A stretch of 10,436 bases of DNA, taken from assembly GCA_002315315.1 (NCBI GenBank), contig DCGT01000023.1, positions 16,534 through 26,969 of the forward strand, in the 5' to 3' direction. Numbering within the stretch: position 1 is the stretch's first letter; every line of letters starts with the position of its first letter. This document shows positions 6,635 to 10,436 of the stretch, piece after piece. This stretch comes from Faecalibacterium sp. UBA1771. GTDB taxonomy: Bacteria > Bacillota > Clostridia > Oscillospirales > Ruminococcaceae. The notes beneath the pieces are model-generated. The model saw only the letters and a program-made list of their open reading frames with translations, ran no database searches and was not told the DNA's origin. A program made the position numbers and the translations under genes.

Positions 6635-7402
6635 CTATTCCGAAATATCCTCGTTTTTATCCGGCCTTGAATAGTCCGGCTCAAATTTCGGTGCAAGACC
6701 GCTTACGTCCGCTCTCTGCATCGCGTGAAAGGTGCGTGTCAGAAATCCGGGGTATTCCGCTTCTTTTTCGGCACAAAACCGCTTTATCTCCTCGCGCTTT
6801 GAAAAACCGTCATTCGGACACGGATTTTTGTATATCGGCAATGAAATCCGCGCGGCGTATGCGGTAAGAAGAGATTCCTCACACAAAATCATCGGACGTA
6901 TCATATACAAATTCTTGCGGCTGAGATACGAAACGGGCGAAAACGCATCGAGTCTGCCCTCGTTGAAAAGATTTAGAAACAGCGTTTCGACCGCATCGTT
7001 TTTGTGGTGACCGAGCGCGATTTTGTTAAGACCGCGCTCAATGCACAAATCGTGAAGCGAGCCCCGACGCAGTCTTGCACACAGCGAGCAGGGATTATGC
7101 TCCTGTCTTATGTCAAACACGACCTCTCCGATGTTGGTGCGCTTAATCACAAGCGGGACATCTATCGACTCGCAGTAACGCTCAATTGCGGAATAATCGC
7201 CCTCGACATTGCCGAAGCACGGGTCGAGAATGAGCGCCTCAATATAGTAGCTTTTTTCGCTGTAGCGCCGCAGTGCCGCCATTGCCGCCAGCATCGACAT
7301 GGAATCCTTGCCGCCCGATACTCCGATTCCTATTCGGTCACCGTCGGCAAGCATACCGTATTCGGTGCAGGCTTTTCTGACAAGTCCCTCAACCGATTTC
7401 AC
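6635..7402 (-). CDS. ttcA: TtcA-family PP-loop ATPase (tRNA 2-thiocytidine biosynthesis-like)
   Basis: This protein probably thiolates a tRNA base (s2C32 in characterised TtcA) by adenylating the target and using an iron-sulfur cluster. The 255-residue product has the PP-loop SGGKDS at 29-34, a CxxC pair at Cys105 and Cys108 (NPCSLC), a third Cys195 (KNPCPNDG) matching the three-cysteine cluster pattern of TtcA, and GHHKNDAVET at 131-140. In E. coli TtcA the last motif reads GHHxDD; here Asn135 replaces the first Asp. Translation starts at GTG (7402-7400) with GGAGG 5 bases upstream. A promoter lies at 7436-7464, and the 3D-domain gene follows 42 bases downstream. The family call is firm, but the precise modified nucleotide is untested in such homologues. 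Confidence 0.88.
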   Translation of the reverse strand: MKSVEGLVRKACTEYGMLADGDRIGIGVSGGKDSMSMLAAMAALRRYSEKSYYIEALILDPCFGNVEGDYSAIERYCESIDVPLVIKRTNIGEVVFDIRQEHNPCSLCARLRRGSLHDLCIERGLNKIALGHHKNDAVETLFLNLFNEGRLDAFSPVSYLSRKNLYMIRPMILCEESLLTAYAARISLPIYKNPCPNDGFSKREEIKRFCAEKEAEYPGFLTRTFHAMQRADVSGLAPKFEPDYSRPDKNEDISE

Positions 7403-7435
7403 AAAGTCCTCCGCAATTATTATAATCGGGTAATA

Positions 7436-7464
7436 ATCTTAAAATATTATATCACGCAAGTCAA
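7436..7464 (-). promoter_or_regulatory. Candidate sigma-A promoter for the ttcA-like gene
   Basis: Minus strand TTGACT (7459-7464, five of six) with a 17-base spacer to TAAGAT (7436-7441, four of six), about 34 bases before the GTG start. A perfect TATAAT at 7446-7451 in the same gap could serve as an alternative -10, but its -35 partner is weak. No terminator hairpin is visible between the upstream GNAT-like stop and this promoter, so readthrough is possible. Confidence 0.5.
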
Positions 7465-7477
7465 ACGGTGAAATGTT

Positions 7478-8467
7478 CTAATTCGCCGTCGGCATATTGG
7501 GGCGGTCTTGATCGCCGTCGGCACGCATCATCAAATATCCCTGTGAGACATCGACAAACGAGGTCAGCACGACATTCTCATAAAGCGGCGGCAGCAGGTA
7601 CAGAGGCACGACCGCTTCGCCTTTCGGGTTCAACAGCATCATTCCCGACCGCTTCATTGCTTCGGCGTCCGCTCCCAACTCGAATAAATCTATAAAATCG
7701 GCGTTGTGTTCCGATAACAGGAAATCGAAAAGCTCTCGACATTCGCCCATAAGACGGCGTTCACCGAAAAAGTCGACCACCCGCAGGGCGCACGCTCCAT
7801 CTGCGTCAAAGCGGCGCACGGCAACGACCGCCGAGCCTTCGTCGTCAAGCTGATAAAGCTCGTAGCCGTGCCACGGATATTCGATAAATCTCTTTTTGAA
7901 ATAATCAAAATCCTTATACGGGCGGCAGTCGGAATATCTTTTAAAATCAAATTCCCTTAATTCCGCTTCGCCGATTTTCTTCCATTTTACGCTTCCCGCC
8001 ACTCCGTTTTCGGCAGCTTCGATCGAAACGCCTTTGCAAAGAGTGTAGCTCCCTCTTTTGTTCAGCCGATACCACTGGTTCATATCGCCGACCGTCCAGC
8101 CGTGAAACTCATAGAGGGGTGCGGTCTTGCGGCGAATGTTGTTGCAGGCAATGGTGCGGCAGTCGGTCAGCTCGCTTACGCAGTCGAACAGCATATACGA
8201 CAGTCCGAACGGCGCACCCTTTTTGGACAGCAGAAACGACACAAACACATCGGGCTTTGCGCTTTTCGAGGTTGTCAGAAACCCACAGACACCCAAAAAT
8301 CCGCCGTCATCGTCCAGCGCACGGACAAAGTTGATTTTGTCACCGTCACGGTAATAGTAGTCGAACATCTTTTCGTTGTGGATAAGCGGATGCTCCGCCC
8401 CCCAGTATTGACGGCAGAAGTCACGAAAATCGGACAGCTCGCCGTCCGTCAGCCGACCTATATTCAA
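7478..8467 (-). CDS. GNAT-like acyltransferase-fold protein of a surface-glycan type cluster
   Basis: This is a 329-residue protein of unknown exact function. Residues about 1-130 look like a GNAT N-acyltransferase fold: a beta strand FLGVCGFLTTS, a long segment ending LSYMLFDCVSE, then NIRRKTAPLYEFHGWTVG, which resembles the last helix and strand of GNAT domains. The second half may be a duplicated GNAT-like half. The C-terminal YLMMRADGDQDRPN resembles, from memory, the tails of proteins in polysaccharide and flagellin-glycan loci. The start is TTG (8467-8465), sharing TTGA with the SDR stop; GGAGG lies 9 bases upstream, and the next in-frame Met (residue 34) would remove the first strand. 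Four-base overlap implies coupled translation with the SDR, suggesting that the two act on the same acyl or amino-sugar substrate. No signal peptide is seen. Confidence 0.65.
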   Translation of the reverse strand: MNIGRLTDGELSDFRDFCRQYWGAEHPLIHNEKMFDYYYRDGDKINFVRALDDDGGFLGVCGFLTTSKSAKPDVFVSFLLSKKGAPFGLSYMLFDCVSELTDCRTIACNNIRRKTAPLYEFHGWTVGDMNQWYRLNKRGSYTLCKGVSIEAAENGVAGSVKWKKIGEAELREFDFKRYSDCRPYKDFDYFKKRFIEYPWHGYELYQLDDEGSAVVAVRRFDADGACALRVVDFFGERRLMGECRELFDFLLSEHNADFIDLFELGADAEAMKRSGMMLLNPKGEAVVPLYLLPPLYENVVLTSFVDVSQGYLMMRADGDQDRPNMPTAN

Positions 8468-9183
8468 AATGCGCTTCCTCCCGTAATCGGTATCACCGCT
8501 CCGTTGATGTACTCGCTCTCGTCCGACAGCAGGAACAGCAGACCGTTGACAACATCATCGACCGAGGCGTTGCGCCCCGTCGGGTTTGCCTTGGCGTTGG
8601 CTTCTATCTCAAATTCGGGCAATGTCGATAAAAATTTGGTATCGACCATCGACGGTGCAACGGCGTTGACCGTTATTCCGTTGGCGGCGTATTCGGCGGC
8701 AAGTGCCTTGCAAAGTCCCATCATAGCGTACTTTGTCGAGACATATTCCGACAGATATTTCGGCGGCACGCCTATGCAGTAGGAGGTCAGAATTGCGGCG
8801 ACACGACCGAATTTCGCCTTTGCCATTTTGGGCAGAAATTCACGGAAAATGAGCGCAGCACTGATGTACTGAATATACAGTCCCTTCATAAATCTTGCGG
8901 TATCAAATTTCCTGAAGCGGTTGGCGACGGCGGGTGCTGACGGCAGATGAACTATGCGCTCAACCGTCAGTCCCGTAGCGTTGACCTCGGCTATAAAGTC
9001 GAGTATTCCCTGCTCGTTCGAGAGGTCTCCGCTGATTTTGACCGTACCGTCGGGAGCGTCGTCCAGCTTATCGGGGAAAAGAAAGTAGTGCGCTATGACC
9101 GTTCCGTTCAGCCGCTTGACGAGTGCCGAGCCGATGTCGCTGTCCGCTCCAACCACGAGCGTTGCGCCGTTGTGCTTGTCCAT
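8464..9183 (-). CDS. Short-chain dehydrogenase/reductase (SDR), 3-oxoacyl-ACP reductase-like
   Basis: A cytoplasmic NAD(P)-dependent oxidoreductase of 239 residues, the usual classical-SDR length. The cofactor loop is VVGADSDIGSAL (10-21), a variant of TGxxxGIG with Asp16 for the middle glycine. The catalytic residues are intact: Ser134, Tyr147 and Lys151 (Y-VST-K, with Ser 13 residues before Tyr). ITVNAVAPSMVDT and a C-terminal NGAVIPITGGSAF are typical of FabG-like enzymes. The NNAG structural motif is replaced by HLPSAPA near 79-85, which is unusual. A longer frame reaches 9378, but those 65 residues overlap the lipoprotein gene. The ATG at 9183-9181 has AAGGAG 6 bases upstream, so it is the start. 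It follows the lipoprotein gene by 43 bases and overlaps the GNAT-like gene. Substrate is unknown; an acyl-ACP/CoA or sugar intermediate is an inference. Confidence 0.85.
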   Translation of the reverse strand: MDKHNGATLVVGADSDIGSALVKRLNGTVIAHYFLFPDKLDDAPDGTVKISGDLSNEQGILDFIAEVNATGLTVERIVHLPSAPAVANRFRKFDTARFMKGLYIQYISAALIFREFLPKMAKAKFGRVAAILTSYCIGVPPKYLSEYVSTKYAMMGLCKALAAEYAANGITVNAVAPSMVDTKFLSTLPEFEIEANAKANPTGRNASVDDVVNGLLFLLSDESEYINGAVIPITGGSAF

Positions 9184-9226
9184 ATTATTCTCCTTATTCG
9201 CAAGGTAAAAATCAGTTATCGGGAAA

Positions 9227-10078
9227 TCAGTCCGCATCTCTGACAAGTCTGACCGCCAAGCCGTAACAGCGGTCGAAGTTGCCCTCCAAGAACAAATCCT
9301 TTTCAAACAGGCACAGGCAGTTGGCAAACTCCTCGCCGTAGTACGACGACGTCCAGTAATGCCCCGAGATGCCCACATGGTCGGTTTCGGTGTCGTATCT
9401 CATTCCCGTCACGGGCAGAAACACCGCACCGTTCGCCTCCATTTTGTCCCATTCATCGGCTGTGAAATTGTTGTAGCCGTAATTATCGTTGTCGCCTATC
9501 GTATAGTACCAGTCGTACTGATTTTCAAAGCCTTTTTCGGTGGATGGTGTAAAGTCGATGCCGCCGGGCAACTTCCAGTCATCGGGCAGAATAAACAGTC
9601 CCCTTATGCCGTTGATTGTCCCGTAGCCGAACAGCTTTTCGGCATTCTTTCGGAACATCAGCAGATAGTGAATTTCATCGTGGGTAAGCATACGGTAGCC
9701 CCCACCGAGCTGTTCCTCAACAGCGACGCCGAAATCCATCTCCGTACCCGCTATTGAGTTATGACCGTTTCCGTACAGCAGGCTGTCCGGCTCGCTGAAA
9801 TACGGCTCGACGCCACCTGCGCCCGTAGCACCCCATCCGAACAGGTCGATATAACCGTCGTAGTCCTCGGATATGTTTTCGTTGTCTGTGCCTATGGTGT
9901 CGTAGGCATTTTCCGCAAACCTCCAAGCTCCGCTTGCAGGGCAGTATTGCAGATTTGAGCCGGCAAAATACACCTGGCTGTCCTCGCTTACCGAAAAAGC
10001 GTGTTCGCATTTACGACCGCAGGCGGACAGGCATATTGCCGCACATAATATCAAAATCAATATTGATTTCTTTTTCAT
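9227..10078 (-). CDS. FISUMP-like surface lipoprotein of unknown function
   Basis: A 283-residue exported lipoprotein. Residues 1-19 form a signal peptide (KKK, hydrophobic core) with lipobox LSAC, making Cys20 the lipidated residue. The mature part shows FSVSEDSQVYFAGSNLQY (28-45), WRFAENAYDTIGTDN (52-66), YDGYIDLFGWGATG (73-86), a middle FILPDDWKLPGG (162-173), and a C-terminal GHYWTSSYY (239-247) ending YGLAVRLVRD. This arrangement matches the Fibrobacter succinogenes major paralogous (FISUMP) type repertoire, common in Bacteroidota and related to the formylglycine-generating/C-type-lectin-like fold; no biochemical role is established. The start is fixed by GGAGG 6 bases before the ATG. 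It is first of three closely spaced genes (43 bases before the SDR) and sits after a terminator-like hairpin. Its pairing with cytoplasmic enzymes is unexplained. Confidence 0.75.
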   Translation of the reverse strand: MKKKSILILILCAAICLSACGRKCEHAFSVSEDSQVYFAGSNLQYCPASGAWRFAENAYDTIGTDNENISEDYDGYIDLFGWGATGAGGVEPYFSEPDSLLYGNGHNSIAGTEMDFGVAVEEQLGGGYRMLTHDEIHYLLMFRKNAEKLFGYGTINGIRGLFILPDDWKLPGGIDFTPSTEKGFENQYDWYYTIGDNDNYGYNNFTADEWDKMEANGAVFLPVTGMRYDTETDHVGISGHYWTSSYYGEEFANCLCLFEKDLFLEGNFDRCYGLAVRLVRDAD

Positions 10079-10110
10079 TCCAATCCTCCGTTGTCCGGCA
10101 ATCAGCCTTT

Positions 10111-10144
10111 AAGAAACAGCAGATATTAACGTCAATACCTGCTG
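10111..10144 (-). terminator. Terminator-like hairpin between the MaoC-like gene and the lipoprotein gene
   Basis: Minus strand CAGCAGGTATT (10134-10144) pairs with AATATCTGCTG (10117-10127) over 11 bp including one G-U, around the loop GACGTT, followed by TTTCTT (10111-10116). The 101-base gap shows no convincing promoter after it, so it may act as a partial terminator in a longer operon. Confidence 0.5.
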
Positions 10145-10179
10145 CCATATTTTGACATAGCCTCACCGATAAATGCCGG

Positions 10180-10436
10180 TTAAATCACGCCTGCTTCTAT
10201 CGTGGCGGCGTTGACCTTTTCACCCTTTTGGTTGACGATGGTCGCCTTGACGGTGATATGCGAAAGAGCCTCGCTCACATCGGTCACGGTTCCGGTCACG
10301 GTCAGCGTGTCGCCGATGAAAACCGGCTTTTTGAACTTGGTATCGACACGCTGTAAAAGGCACTTCTCACCGGGCAGATAGACGCCGGCGAGGGTGGAAT
10401 AGAGCGACGCCGACAGCATACCGTAGACGACACGAC
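10180..10436 (-). CDS. MaoC-like hotdog dehydratase domain protein (N-terminus cut by window)
   Basis: The open frame runs in from beyond the window edge and ends at the TAA at 10180-10182, giving about 85 visible residues. The visible part reads RVVYGML at the edge, then LAGVYLPGEKCLL, KFKKPVFIGDTLTVTGTV and a terminal strand ending EAGVI. This is the central helix and C-terminal beta sheet of a MaoC/(R)-hydratase hotdog domain, which dehydrates or hydrates acyl-CoA or acyl-ACP intermediates. The catalytic Asp/His segment would lie upstream and cannot be checked. Apparent internal Met codons have no need to be starts, because the frame is open to the edge. With the downstream SDR and GNAT-like genes it suggests acyl-chain or acyl-sugar chemistry; that link is inferred. 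Confidence 0.8.
   Translation of the reverse strand, partial: RVVYGMLSASLYSTLAGVYLPGEKCLLQRVDTKFKKPVFIGDTLTVTGTVTDVSEALSHITVKATIVNQKGEKVNAATIEAGVI

Noticed and set aside
8102..8782. 226-codon plus-strand open frame
   Set aside because: It lies opposite the GNAT-like and SDR genes, both supported by family motifs, ribosome sites and coupling; the plus-strand product has no domain pattern.
9184..9378. 65-residue N-terminal extension of the SDR frame
   Set aside because: It overlaps the end of the lipoprotein gene, has low-complexity Arg/Thr composition, and the internal ATG at 9183 has a strong ribosome site and begins just before the cofactor loop.
1..10436. CRISPR arrays, insertion sequences, tRNA or rRNA genes, attachment sites
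   Set aside because: No regularly spaced repeats, transposase motifs, cloverleaf-like T-loop sequences or rRNA segments were recognised on either strand by eye.

Overview
All genes recognised here lie on the minus strand, so transcription runs from high to low coordinates. The gene content suggests a Gram-positive, Clostridia-type bacterium (Bacillota), perhaps a gut or rumen anaerobe. The pointers are a membrane-anchored DUF348-G5-3D cell-wall protein, lipoprotein signal peptides, strong GGAGG ribosome sites and sigma-A-like promoters with 17-18 base spacers. The taxon is an inference; no rRNA or other marker is present.

Layout in transcription order. (1) 10436-10180: 3' end of a MaoC-type hotdog protein, then an 11-bp hairpin with a weak T-run. 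(2) 10078-7478: a tight three-gene unit of a FISUMP-like lipoprotein, an SDR oxidoreductase and a GNAT-like protein that starts at TTG inside the SDR stop (TTGA). With the MaoC gene this resembles acyl/sugar-modification neighbourhoods of surface-glycan loci. (3) A promoter at 7436-7464 serves a TtcA-family PP-loop tRNA thiolase (7402-6635) and the 3D-domain cell-wall protein (6592-5204). (4) 5203-4696 is a long non-coding region holding two possible 3'-end hairpins and then a near-consensus promoter (4953-4981). (5) 4695-1: a branched-chain amino acid ABC importer, in the order binding lipoprotein, LivH, LivM, LivG, LivF; LivF runs off the window.

The most interesting element is the roughly 250-base leader of the binding-protein gene. 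It contains an untracked 31-codon ORF (4911-4816) with a good Shine-Dalgarno, in which 14 of 31 residues are Ile, Leu or Val. It is followed by an intrinsic terminator (4769-4728) just before the gene's ribosome site. Codons 26-29 of the ORF can form a 9-bp helix with the 5' half of that terminator, the stop codon is placed so that a terminating ribosome would cover this segment, and the Ile/Leu/Val run ends just upstream of it. That is the architecture of classical leader-peptide transcription attenuation responding to branched-chain amino acids, in a lineage where T-box or CodY control would be the usual expectation.

Working together, the importer genes appear controlled in tiers. The attenuator gates the binding protein, a second hairpin after the binding protein (3461-3500) would reduce readthrough, and a separate promoter (3326-3355) feeds livHMGF, whose genes touch or overlap.
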